A DNA stretch of 64,000 nucleotides, from assembly GCF_015832195.1 (NCBI RefSeq), contig NC_052028.1, forward strand, positions 6,181,501 through 6,245,500, given 5' to 3'. The notes under the pieces were generated by a model, which saw nothing but the letters and a program-made list of their open reading frames with translations, did no database searches and had not been told where the DNA came from. The translations under genes and the position numbers were made by a program. This DNA comes from Motacilla alba alba (Eukaryota > Chordata > Aves > Passeriformes > Motacillidae). Positions 41,101 to 54,039 of this stretch are shown piece after piece. How positions within the stretch are numbered: position 1 is the stretch's first letter; every line of letters starts with the position of its first letter.

Positions 41101-44100
41101 AATAATATTTGTACTACTCAGTGGTACTGCAGCTCAACTGAGATAGACTAAGTGTTTGTGGGCTAAACCTAATCAAGTCAAATATCCTGATTTAAATGGT
41201 GTTCATGATGTAACCATAGGTTGATCAAATTCTGTTTTGAGGTTGCAGTGGTCTGTAAAATATGCATGTAGCTTCTAAACCAACTATCATGAGTCCTTGG
41301 ATTGTAAAGTCTTCATTTGTCTGTAGTGTTTCTTGATTATGTAGTAGGTCTTAATTTTCAGACATATTACCCTGCAATATTTTGAACTTTCCCCCAGTTC
41401 ATCTAATCAATGTCCTTCCAATCTACAGAAAAATGAGGTTTTAGTGTGCTATTTCCTCTGGTTGACATTGGAGTCATTAACAAATTAGACCTGTATTTCA
41501 GATACTGTATAGTAAGACAAAGAAATGATTTTAAGTGTTCCAACAGTTTCTGCTTAAAAATCAGAATACGATGCCAAGTGGCATCTTGTGTCATTTGCTG
41601 CCAAATATCATTTTGCCTCACAGAATTTGAATCCAATCAAGTGGTGTGAAAGCAAAATTAAAAATCGGCCTACTGCTGTTACTTAGAAGCTTTCAAGTGC
41701 ACTTGGAAAACTGAGATCGATGGAAACCTTTACTGAAATACCAAATTAAAAATAGGGATTATCTCACTAATTTAAAAAGTAATTTAAAATCAGCTATCTG
41801 CAGCAGGGATTCCTGTTCCATGGAGGACTTTCAAAATTCACTTCATATGGCTTCTGGTGAAGTTTTTGCACTTGGGTTTTTGAAAAATGGGAGTGATTGT
41901 AGAATAGTCTTCCATGTTTATAAATATAGTAATGCAAATTGGAGAGCTGGGTACAATTTCAACCTGTTTTCTTCCTTTACAAATCCAGATAAAAAGATAA
42001 AACTCCTTTAGAAATATTATGTAGATACTCTAAAACCTCCCCAAATTAACTTGCACTTGGTAATGACAAATATTGAATTGGTGTATTTGCATGATTCTAT
42101 ACCTAATGGTATCACAGTCCAGTAAAATCCTTTGTGTGGGAACTAAAATATTTCTGTAAGGTACAGGTATCTATGAACTGGTGAATCTGACTGAGGCTTC
42201 CCTGGCACATCTCCACCTGGACATCCAAGTGAGACTTTGGTGTGTAATTCTGTGAGCAGTGACCATTGCTGTCACACCGTGCAGATGAGAACAGTGTCTT
42301 AGTTTCTTGTAGGAATTGGTGAGTCTAGCAGTTCAGTGTGTGCCAGGGGGGTTGGAGAGTTTGCCTTTGGGGCTGAGCAGGCAGGGGGAAAATGCCTTGC
42401 GGGTTTCCTGTGAACTGAGTTTTCTTCTGCTGCATGGGAAGTGTGACCCTTGATGCTCCCTCAGTTTGATCAGTGCTGCTGATGGATGGAGGTATCAGAC
42501 CTCAGTGCTGAAAGCAGAGGAACTCTAAATAAAATCACAAATGGTGTTTAGATCATGCTAGTTGTATGAAAATGTTTTATTTCCCAGAAGGACAGAATTC
42601 ATTATGGAAGGGAGATTACCACTATATTAGTTTCATAGTTTTTTTCTAAGAGACAGAGTTATTAGAAGGCATGAGCATTTTTAAACTAAGCTACTTCATT
42701 GACTAGCTGTGCATGCTAGAAAAAAAAAAAAGGAAAAAATTAAAGAGCTACATTAATTTGTGTAATGTGGGTAAAGCATGAGCACCTTCTGTGTTGTGAA
42801 GAGTGTGCATGGGAGGGCTTTCTGCAAGGTAAAACATCCCTTGAAAGTTCACCTTCCTGTTCCTTCTATTTTTGTTCAATAGTCCTTGAGCTAGAACTCC
42901 TTATTGTCTTTCCCAATAAAGAGACAGACAACCCCAAGGGAGATGTGGGCATTGCAGGGACCTCGCACCTCACCCTGCGCATGACGCTTGTTCTGTGAGT
43001 GTGTTTGGATGTAAGTGCCTCCCTTTTGTCTTCTCTCTCTCCCCATCATTGCTTTCAAGCCTAAACAGTCTTGACATACACCAAAGTGTGACTAAAGCTC
43101 AGATCAAAAGGGAGTAGCCATTAAATAAAAAGCCAGTGTTAGAATTGGATATGTCTGTTCATCTCCTAACACTGCACAGTTCAAAACTCTTTCTGCATTA
43201 CGTAAAATTGGTTAAATGCTTAGTCCACCTGTATCCCATATTTCTTCTTTCAATTTCTGTTTTTGCTCTTGATTCTCTTGTGCAAATCTGTTTTATCAAA
43301 ATGCCTTCAACTTTGTCCATTGGTGAACCAGTATTAGAAATAACCTTTAGGAAAAAGAAAAATTAGTCATTACATACAAGTAATTTAGAAAATAGCTTCT
43401 AATCCTGGTTGACTGAACTACATTCAAAAACTGCATTATTCAAAAACAAATACAAAATTTTGATGAAGGCAAAAGGGATTGCTGCAACATTTGGGGTAAA
43501 CATTTCAATGTCTTAACACAGGAAATGTAGAGTCTCTTTCGGTTTTGCTTGATATGTAAATGTGAAGTGGATATATCACATGTGAATGGTTTTGCAGTGT
43601 GGTGACTGGCTGGATTCTAATTTATTTTCAGATTTATATGCTAGTTTCTCTCATTTATACTGTGTTTTCATTTTGACTTGTAAGGCTACTTCTTTTACTT
43701 GTTTGCATCTATTCCCAGAAGAGCCCTGTTATATGCTGAGTAGAGCACCAAGAGGATGCAGATCATATGCCCTTTGAAAATGAGAATTTGGGGTTTGTTT
43801 GTTGTTTTTTTTTTCAAATAGTGTTAATTAAATTTCAGGCAGAGTTTTATTTCCTGCTCATACCATGTAGCAGTATTAAGGGTTTTCATGCTCCGTCACT
43901 TGTTTTTTTTATTACTTTTCTATTTATGGTAGTTCCTTAGAAAACATTTTATCTTAATAAGAACAGCCTATCAAGCACAAAAGCCAGCAGACTTCACAGT
44001 ATCAGACTCAGTGTACAGGAGTTAATCTTGCTGCTGCCACTGCTGCATTCCACACTGCTCTGATGGTGGAAAGTGAGCCTCTCTTAATGGCTGATGTTTG

Positions 44101-45017
44101 ACTGACAAAAGCAGAAGGGGCACCAGTGGCTCATCAGAAAATGACACAATCAGAACCAAGTGAGCAGACACACAAGAGGTGACAGAGCTTTTGGGAGAAA
44201 TGTGCTGAATACCAGCACCTCTGATCAGCATTTGCATTCCCTGTTCATAGCAGAGACTCTTTAAAATGCCATTTGCATTGATGATGGTATAATTGACATG
44301 GCTCCCTAAGGAGCTGTGAGGATTGTAGGAAGCTTAAATCTCAGGAAAAGTCATCTGTTCTTGGGACTCTTTTATAGTCTGACATCTCATTGCTGGCAGG
44401 TTTTGCTTTGTTGTGTGTTATCATTCTATTAATAAAGAGCCATCAGTATTATGGCTTCTCTCAAGTTCCCAGCAGTATTTTTGTTAAATCTAATTGAACA
44501 TTAACTTGCTAATTAGCATTACCACTTCATTCTATTGGATAATTGACTGCATATTTCTGTCTTGAATGGCTTTTCTGGAAGATATAGTGAAATAAACTTT
44601 TATAATGAAATTATTAACTTATATAAGGTTTCATTATTTCAGCAGTAAAAGTAGTAGGATATGCCGTAAAAATTCCATATTTGGTTTCCAGAGCTCTAAA
44701 GGCTGGGGATAATGCAAGTACAAATCAATGACTAATGACTACAGAATTAAGGAATTAATATGTTAAAGGGATTTGGAAATGAATGCATGATTTGTATGTC
44801 CACATGTTATGTATTTAGTGGAAAGATCTTGGTAATGAAAATGGTATCAGAAGGAGTAGGGGAGGTGCTGACTTAATGAATATGTGGCATGTAAGTGGAT
44901 TGCTTTCTTTGGAAACAAAGCTTTCATTTGAATTCAGTAAAAGATAGTGGATGAAGTTCTAATCTGATACTGATTTATTAAAATATGGATATTGATCTCG
45001 TACCGATATCCAACTGT
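38161..45017. other. Intergenic, no gene recognised
   Basis: About 6.9 kb of AT-rich sequence. I saw only short frames, a T run near 39700 and an A run near 42720. No coding, RNA or mobile feature could be supported. Confidence 0.5.
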
Positions 45018-45480
45018 GATGGACAAAAACTCTCTAACAGTTTAAAGTTAGAAAGTGTATGTTTATTACAACACAACACTGGGCAGCGTGCGGGATAGCT
45101 CCCAAATACACACCACAATTTACAGGTGATTACAGAGCTCTTTTATCTGTGCAAGTATTGAATACCCAAAATACAAATACATATTCATGATTTTGGTACA
45201 TCCCATTCCCCGCTTCGTATGGTAATTAGTTCAAAAGCTATTAAGCATGTGTAGTGTGTTCCTTGAAATGGGTCAGTGGTCCCTTACATGGGCAGGGCTC
45301 CCAAAATGAAGAAGTAAATGTAGTCTTCCTCGTTCTGACCTTTCTACCTTTTCAATGCAAATATGACAAATGAACCCTCGGTGGAACTCCCATTCCTTGT
45401 CTTCAATTGGTTTCAGAACAGAGGAGTCCCACAATTGTCTCATGTTCCTCAAAGCTATTTGTCAGTTTCTATATTCTTCA
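45018..45480 (-). mobile_element. Probable solo endogenous retrovirus LTR, minus strand
   Basis: On the minus strand the segment ends with AATAAACATACAC and then GTTTTTGTCCATCACA, a U5-like end with the polyadenylation signal at 45062-45067 (plus coordinates). The style matches passerine LTRs as I remember them. The 5' edge is not visible and the U3 may extend past 45480 toward 45720. Confidence 0.55.
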
Positions 45481-48400
45481 TTATAAACCCAGCTAACCAA
45501 ACATTATGTTGACAAGCAATCAATTATTAGTTAACTACTAACTCTTAACTTCATCAAGACCTACCTATTTGTTTCAATTAGCTTCAACAAAGTTTATCTC
45601 TAACTAAAATCTTAGCTTCTCTAAAATCTCTAAATTTTTAAAGTTTGTTTCAATACTTAAGTGCAAATTTGCTGTAGTTTCACTGAAGGCTTTGCTTAAT
45701 CCTTCACTAAACCATCACCAAAAATTATATTTAGTTAGTCTGTATTCTTTTAACCTATGCTTCAGGTGAGGCCCCTTGCTCTCAAAGGAGGTACTGTGTG
45801 TTAAGTTAAGCTCCTTCAGATGGGCATTGGGCAAATTGGTAATTTTAGGCACTCCAAAGAGAAATTGCAATGGTGAACAATTTTGAGTGCTTATTTCATG
45901 CAAAGGTTGAAATGCAGTTCCTGAGCAGTGAAGGATTGCAGTTTAAATTTCAGCTTTTTGTATGGATAAAAGAGGTTTGAAAACAGTTAGTAATTCTGTT
46001 TAGCAAGCATTTATCTTAAGTGTCTTCAAGACACAAACCAACCATATTACACATCAAATTTATGGAAGGGAGAAGGGGAGGAAGATCTCTAAGTGTTTAT
46101 TATTTTTTTTTTTTTGGTGCAAGTTTTCTCATTATGTTGTTCTGAATTCCCAGCAGTTTATGTTAATTATGTCAGTTAATTAATTATTGAAGGTTTGGAA
46201 GTGCCTGTACAGAGTAGAGACTGACAAAGGATTTCCTTTTTTGAATCTCTAAATGAAGTAGGAAGACAGCACTAGATGTGTGGAAAGAAAAGTGGAAAAA
46301 TTTGGAGGAACTAGTAATAAGGTAGATGCAGTTTATGACACAAAAGCTTTGACTCTCTCATAGACATCTTTTTTTTGGGAATCAAAAGGAACATACCAGT
46401 GCCTTTTTACAGGTCTAATACTGATTGGTGCAGCATTGGAAAAGAAGATTGAGGCTGGAGGTGTAACATGAACAGTTCAGGCACTTCACAAAGATTGTCT
46501 GACACATGGCCAAGGGAAGGACAAAGTCAGGCTACCACACTGTTAGTTCCCCTTTCCTTCTCTCTCTGTGTTTGCACTGTACCCTTATTTGTCTGAAAAT
46601 TAATTTTGTGTGCCATCTACAGAAACACAGTGTGGTGTGTGAAATGATTTAATATTGGTGCTTCAAATCTAGATAGTTCTTTCTTCATTTAAATACTTTT
46701 GAATCAGTTTATGCTATCACAGGTTCAAGGAGGTACTCGAGAATGGGGAGCTTGATTCTGTTTATTTGTACTTTTGAAAACATACTAAAGGGCATTGAAA
46801 GAGATGCCTTCCTATAATTTTTAATCTTCAAACTTCTGGATTACACAATAAATGTGAATCATCACAGTGACCCATGGCATGTTGCCTCTTGCCATTTTTC
46901 AAGTAACTGCTGCTATTTGCAATTGTAATTCTCTTTTTGCATCTTGCCCTACATTTTCAAGGAGCTGATGCTGAAGAGAATGACCCTCAGACTGTTAGTT
47001 ATTTATCACAAAACATTTACCAATGGTGGCATCTTGATCAAGTTGTAGCTCTGGTAATTTCATTTCCCTTGCCTCAGGTATCTGTATAATTGCCTGGGAT
47101 GATATTTTTCATGTCTCTCCTTATTGCCTGTTGAGCAGTGGCTGTATAGCACCCCCGATGAAGAATGGGATGCAGGGGGTATGAAGTGTTCCTGATGTTT
47201 CTTGAAACAATCTGAAAGGTTATTAGTACTCTAGGAATTTTTAGAATCCATGTTCTGTTAATGCCTAAAAAATTATTATTCAAAGCTTAGCCTTCTTTCA
47301 GAGGGGTGGGGGAGGAAATTCAGTCATATCACTGGTGTATGCTCAGCACAGAAATTGCTTACCAATTTGCATTGTAGCTTATTACTGCTGTGTTTTCAGT
47401 GCTCCTGCATGCTAGTATAGAAGGAAAAAATAAACTCCTTTTTCTTATCTTTATGCCATATTGGAGAGAAATTTTGTTGGGTTTTTTTTTCTTTTTATGG
47501 ACAGCTGTTTTAAATTATACCTGACCTTCATTAGCCTTGTCCTAAGAGCTGCTGCAGATTTGTTTTTATCACATCATGAAATGGCTCTCAGTTTAAAACC
47601 CCACCTGAAGCCAGTCAACCAAAATACTTTGCTTCCCTGCCATGGCTGTGTTACAAGAGCCTGCATGGCAGTGATTCTGAACATCTTCTTTATCCAGGAC
47701 TGATTCTGGTTTTGTCTTTTTTCTCCAGGAAAAAAAAGGAAATTCTAAAAATATTAAAATGAGTATTTTCTGGCTTGACCTTTGTAAGACACTGATGGCT
47801 CAATTTAAGCTTTTCAGGCCAAGGATATGTTCTGCAGGATGGTACTGCAAAGTAGGAATTTGGATTTCTCAAAGAATACAATGGTAAAATGTATTAAAGG
47901 TGAGAGGTGTTGAACTCAGAACTGTTTAGTGAGCCTTCAGGGGCTTCACTGGAACTTTGTGTCCTTCTGGGAGCACCTGTCCACAAGCACTTGGCAGTTT
48001 AGATTGTTTGCCCCAACCATGCGAGTTTATGTTTAATATGTGGTTTATGTGGTAACTGTGGTTCATGCAGTTTTCTTGGACAAGACTACAAGATGGAGCT
48101 TTCCCTTTTTGCTAGACAAAAAAGAAAAATGACATCTCATTGCTATAAACTAAAAAGAGATATAAGGCATCCACATCAAGAGTCGCAGACTTCTTTTTCA
48201 ATCCAAACTTCATGTAAGAAGCAGCAAATGAGAGCTTTTTAAATTCCCACCAGTGGTGGATTCTCTAGAGATGCCATTCAGATATGCCAAAAGAATTCAG
48301 CATACACTAAAACCTGTTCCAAGCTGTGCCCTGGTGATGTCTGGGAAGAGTAGCTGTCTTTCATATAAGTGCAGTTGTCTGCACACTGTCCTAAAATCAA

Positions 48401-51400
48401 CAGTTAACTGAGTGTTTTCTATGAACTTTGACACCAGGTAGGTATTTCCAGCTCTGCTCCTGTGTCAGGAGTGTTACAGTTGGATGCCAGGAAGCCAAAC
48501 AAATCTGATATAGTGGGAAATTAACATGGTTTAAACTGGGCCTGGCTTTTTCCTTGGAACTTCACTTTCCTTTTCAGCTTGAAAAAACAGAAATTCAGTG
48601 AACAGAGTATTACCAAGGCCCTTGGTGAAAATGCAGATGTCTTGATGCTGGAATACATGTCAATCCAGAGAGAGCCAAGCGTCCTTTGTTGTCAAGTTGC
48701 TAATTATTCACAAAAAAGATTAAAGCTGAGCAGGGTTTTCCCAAATGTTTTGATATTATACTCTGAATTAAAAATACATTATGTAAAATGCTGATGTGGT
48801 AGAAAGGATTTTTGTCAGTACAAGGCTACAAGGTTGTCATGGTTTTTAGACTAATAAAATCTAGGACAACAGGTAGAATGGTTGCAGGGTAGTATACTGC
48901 AGCAAGGCAGCTGATGTCATCATGTGTATCCCCCGTGCTCTGTGTAGGATGAATGATTTATTGCTGACCATCTCCCCTTCCTTGGAAGGTGCAGTAGACT
49001 TTGGTCTCTGGTTGTGGGAATTATTTGCATGTGTGGCCAGGGTCACTTGGCAGTTCTAGACGTGTAGCTGAGGTCAGTTTGACTCACAGCTAGTTAATGT
49101 AATTTGGACTTCTCAGCCTGCAGTGCCAGCAAGTATTAATTATGATCAAACTTGACATTATGAGCAAAAGTTTTGGTTGAATATAATTTTAGGAAGGCAT
49201 CTGTGCCTTTTGGGCCTTGTTCCCAATTATGCAGGTTGTCTAGAAGATATTGCTTTAAGCGTCCTAATAATACGGTTTTTCATCTGAATTTTGCATATTA
49301 CAATTTTTTTTTATACAGAGAAAACTGATGTGTCTTGAAGACAGTATGTTATTCTGGAAGCAGACATGATGTGAAGTTCTGGCTTCACACAATGTAGATT
49401 GTCCCACTCTGCACTGCACTGACGTGACCCCCCCTGAGTTCTGTGTGCTGTTTTGGGTGCCTCAGTGCAAAAAGCACATCAGGCTCTCACAGTGTGTCCA
49501 GAGATGGTTTCATGATGGGATATAGAATTTCCTTAGTCTCTCTTCTGGGATTTATTAGGAGGCGGGTGTGAAGTTCTTTGATGGAAATACTATTAACCTC
49601 AGCTGAGCAGGAATGTCAATACATGTAATGAAAAATGGTGATGGTCAGAAGCCTTGGATGTGGGGAAGAAAAGGCAGCTGGCTACCTGTAAGCAAGTGAC
49701 ATTTGATTTCTTGCTTTGTTTTTTCCCCCCTGTGTTCTGCAGTCTGAGATGGAGGGAGCAGTTGGTAACAGGAATTGAGAGGCAGAGCAAGCCAGTGCTG
49801 AGAAAATCAAAGCAATTGTCAAGCAGAGGCAGGTGAGATCTCCTCTTGGGACTGCAAAGTTCATAAATCTGTTATGCACCCTTTGTGAGTAAGGAGCACA
49901 GGCCTTGCACAGATTTGACATTCATGGGACTGCTTTACCAGCTGTAACTAACTGCTGTGGCCCTTGATCCCTCCTCATTATTTCCAGCTATGGCTCTTGA
50001 AAAAAGAGGAAAGGTCCCTGATACTCTGAAAGAAAACTAGAAACAGAGCTCTATGTGTAATTTTTTGCTTCCTTCCTGGTAAAAAGAGAAAAGTAGATGA
50101 AATTTATTTCATCATCATTTTTTCCTTATGCATTATTATGTAAGACAATTTTACCAAAAATACTTGGGAATTATCTAGGTTGAAAGGAGGGTCATGCTTT
50201 TGTCAAAGTATTAACTATTACTCAGTTTGTCTCAGCCCGTGCTCCTATTATTCCTGGGTATTTTGATGTGTTTTACTGATAAACACTGGGAAATTAAAGA
50301 GCTGTTGAAGTTGCTGTAATTGTTAAACATGAATCACATCTGATGCTGTTGACTGCAGCTGTTAGCTCTCTTTATGGGTGAAGGGGGACTGCATGATAGC
50401 TGCTAGGGGAGGCTGTGCTGGGAGCCCACAGCTGGTGCACACCCCAGGTTCTGGGTTTGTCTTTAGATATTCTCAAGCAATCAGGGCCATGTGCTCCATT
50501 TGGGCTTAGAATCATCTTATTCATGATGACTGCAGGGAAACCTGGTCCCAGGTAATACTTGAGAATAAGAAAAGGTATTTCAATCCAATCTGTTAAGGAA
50601 CTCTTGCACATTTTGCCCTCTTTACTAGGGAACAAAGTACTAATGTTTGCTTCTCCTCTCATAAGACATTGCTTGCTATTGACAATTCCCAGCATTTAGA
50701 AGAAGGAGGAAGTTGTTAAAAGCACAGGGATTGATTGAAGTTCAGGTCTCCCATTTTTTCTCCATTTCAGTCAAAAAAATCCCTAATTTTCTTCCCTCAA
50801 CATTTTCTCAATCTCTCTAAGCACAGTATTACCTTGCTTTAAAAAAAAAGAAAAGCAAGTAGTGTTTTTTATTCTGAGAGCTCAAACAAAGTATCATGAC
50901 TTTTCTAGTTTCAGGGGTCTGTGCTGTCACTTGTTTTGTCCATCTGCTGCTGTGCCTGTGGGATGGGTTTTCTGCCCATCTGTGACTTCATTCCATTATC
51001 TGTGTGCCTGGCTCTGATCAGGCTTGTCTCCTATTAATGTGCTGTGATTCTGTTTGCTATTCCTAGTAGCAATCACTCGATGCTTCTCTTTTCACCTTAT
51101 TTCTGCTTGGTGCCTTTGATTAGTGTTTGTCCTTTCTGCTTCACTGTGGATGGTGGCTGGGGAAGAACAGGAATAAGTTTTCCCTCCTACAGAATAAAAA
51201 ACAATGGTTTATATGCTATCACAGAGCTCACTTCAGGTGACTTCTTGCCAATCTAGTTTCACTCTTGGCACTGACACTGCTCAGTTCGTGTCTGTTTCTT
51301 TTAGAAAGGCTCCTACTCTGCTGGTGAGAATCCCTTCCCCCCTGCTTTTTAAGAGAAATCTTCCCTGCTTTTATTTCTAGATAAAACTGTAAAGGCTAAA

Positions 51401-53149
51401 TAGGGCTCAGAGTCATCACTTGTTTCAGCTGAAGCTTTGAGTGTTCAGGAAGGCCTGTCGTGTTTATTTATCTGTTTGGAAATGAGCAAGCTATAGAATA
51501 AGTGAATGTAGAATGGGAGTCATGGAGTCTTCACTGAGCTTTTCACCACTTTCTCACGAGCCACTAACAGGCAGGCCAGCATATCCAGAAAAAAATACCC
51601 CAGTTCTAAGGTCACTGAATGAAAGCAGGGCTATTTTGCCCCCTCTCCAAATCTAGAATTGCATCTCTCTGTCCGTCCTTGAAGTGGCTTAATCTAAACT
51701 AGTTCAAGTGTTACATTGGAGTACATTTGATCTGCTTTGTTTTCTTAAAATCATGTTATCATCCTATTGGCCATGTTACTCATGTATCACTGCTTTCTGG
51801 TACTTGATTTATTGTTGAGCAAACCAGCAGGATGATTTCAGTGTTCCAGGTAAACTACTGAAATCCCTAATGGTTGGTTAGAAGTTGAAAAAGCAGTGGA
51901 AAAGGAAATAGAAAACATAGTCAATTGAATGTCTATGTCCCATCTTTCTTGATTTCAAGAGGATTTGCCTTCTATGGATAGTGAATAGCTCCTTATGAAG
52001 ATGCTTTCATTTACTTGCCAAGCTTCTGGAATTTTAAGGAGGTAGCCAGGAGTCAATTTTGTGGCTTGATTGACTTCTCTTCATAAAGAATAGAAATACA
52101 GAACATACACTTCTCCAGAAAGTCACACTACTCTTGTAAATCCAGAAGCACCAGCTGTTGGTATGGTTTTGCTTCAGGCTGAGTTTGAAATTGCTTGATG
52201 CATTAGCACTGTACTTGCTTACCCTTACAGGGTTGGATCATGTTAAATGTAGTTAGTTTAGTTTTGAAAATCTTATTTTTGTGGTGCTTGGTTTGTCGAG
52301 GGTATTGGTATCCCTGTAGCATTTGTTTTTCTTGAGCTTCAGTATATGCTCCGAGCCATGACTTAATGTAGCTCTTGTCTTAAGGATTAGATTTGCTGCT
52401 GTGAAGGGCTTTTCCTCCAGCTTGCTTGGTCCCAGAAGCAGAAAAGTGTTCAGTATTTAACTATTCCTTGTGTATGAGGTGTGTAGAATCGACCATTTTG
52501 ACTCCTACATGCCTCCTACCAAGCCACATATTGGTCATCACTTTGCCAATCTTTTTTACAGTGTCTTACAGAGAAAAGTGTAATGATAAAAGGATTTTTC
52601 CAAACTTACGTCCATTCAAAGTAAACAGAGCATATAAGAAGGAAATCTCTAGTGTCTTTTCCCCTTTCTGCTTTGGTGGAATTGGTATTCCCTGTGTGTG
52701 CACCAATATATAGGCTTTTGTCTGCAGAAGCAGGCATGCTGATAGTTTTTGTAAAAATCATTTCTGTGTTAGTCCAAGATAAAACTAGTAATAAAAACCT
52801 CTTTTCCTTCTGAAAGTCAGTGTGGACCAAGTCAATTTTATTATCTTGTCTGCCATGTATGAGAGTCCTGGTGGATATGTTCTCAGCTTCTGCTTTATTA
52901 CCAAAATATGAACAGGGAAAGTAAAATTATAAAAAAAAATAAAAGGTAAGAGCATATCACAATCTCCAGGAGCTATAAGAAAATGATAAGAACTGGGGCA
53001 TGAATAAGTAGACGAATTTTATCGTTTCTGCTTTATCTCTCCATGCCACAGCACAGAGCCCTTAACTTTCCCTCCACTTGAGAACAGTAAATTAATGTTC
53101 TGACTAGGAGTATTGAGAAGGAAAAGAGGAGAAAATGGAGTGAATTTTC
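45481..53149. other. Intergenic, no gene recognised
   Basis: About 7.7 kb, AT-rich, with short frames lacking splice context or family resemblance. Homopolymer runs occur near 46105 and 50840. Part of the left end may belong to the minus-strand LTR. Confidence 0.5.
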
Positions 53150-53600
53150 ACGGAAAAGACAAGCTGTTTCGTACTTCTGCTCGGCTCCGAGCTGCTCCGT
53201 GGCCCCCGAGCCCTGCAGGTGGCAATCTTGCTCTGCGTGCGAGCAGCGATTCCCAGCCGCTCCCGTCCGCAGCTGGGAGCCTGTGGGTTAAGGGCGAGAC
53301 CGAGGGGATGGCAGCAGATGAAAAGAGAATTTATTTTTTTTTTCCACTTCTTTTCTTCAGCTTTTAAGTCTTGCATCCCTCAATATTTCCTCACAACTCC
53401 TTAATCCCCGGGACTCGGCGCAGCAGTTAGCTGGCGAGGAGGGGCGGCAGCCGGGCTGCTGGCTGGGCTGGGGAGGCAGAGCTGCAGCAGGGATGCTCTC
53501 CCTGCCTCAGCACCCAAAGCCTCCCTCCTGCGGCTGTTCCGGGCTCCAGTGGCATCACTAAAGGAGTCTTAGCTTCGTTTTCCCTTGTGCAGCATGACCC
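53150..53600. promoter_or_regulatory. Isolated CpG-rich segment in the gene desert
   Basis: By eye there are some twenty to thirty CpGs in about 450 bp, including CTCGGCTCCGAGCTGCTCCG, GTGCGAGCAGCGATTC and GACTCGGCGCAGCAG. The surrounding tens of kilobases are nearly CpG-free. No coding gene is attached. It may be a promoter of an unannotated non-coding transcript or an enhancer. Confidence 0.5.
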
Positions 53601-53956
53601 CGATGTTCGCTAAGTTCACAACTTCCTTGAGCTTCTGTCAAATGGAAATTGTTCTGTGGAAGGATGGCTGAGGAGGATGTGGTCCATTCCAGTTCTAGTG
53701 TTTGGTGATTATTCACCTTTAACCTTTATCAGCAGGACCTAGAAGAGTGAAGGTCTGAAATTTAGAGCATGCTTTGGAAAATGTAATAATTTTTGGGATG
53801 AAGATGAGAAAAGGAAAAAACTTTGTGATCAGTTTTAAGAGAAACAGGGCTAAGCTGACTTCAACACTGTATTTGCAAGTAGTTTCCTGCCTGTATTCTT
53901 TTACAATAAAATTGACTTGGCTGGGTTTTATGTACCACTGAAATTATATAAGCGAT

Positions 53957-53985
53957 TCTCTCTCTCTCTCTTTCTCTCTCTCTCT

Positions 53986-54036
<51 letters not shown>
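53957..54036. repeat. Compound (CT)n-(AT)n microsatellite
   Basis: A CT tract of about 30 bases with one interruption joins an AT tract of about 48 bases. Confidence 0.95.
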
Positions 54037-54039
<3 letters not shown>

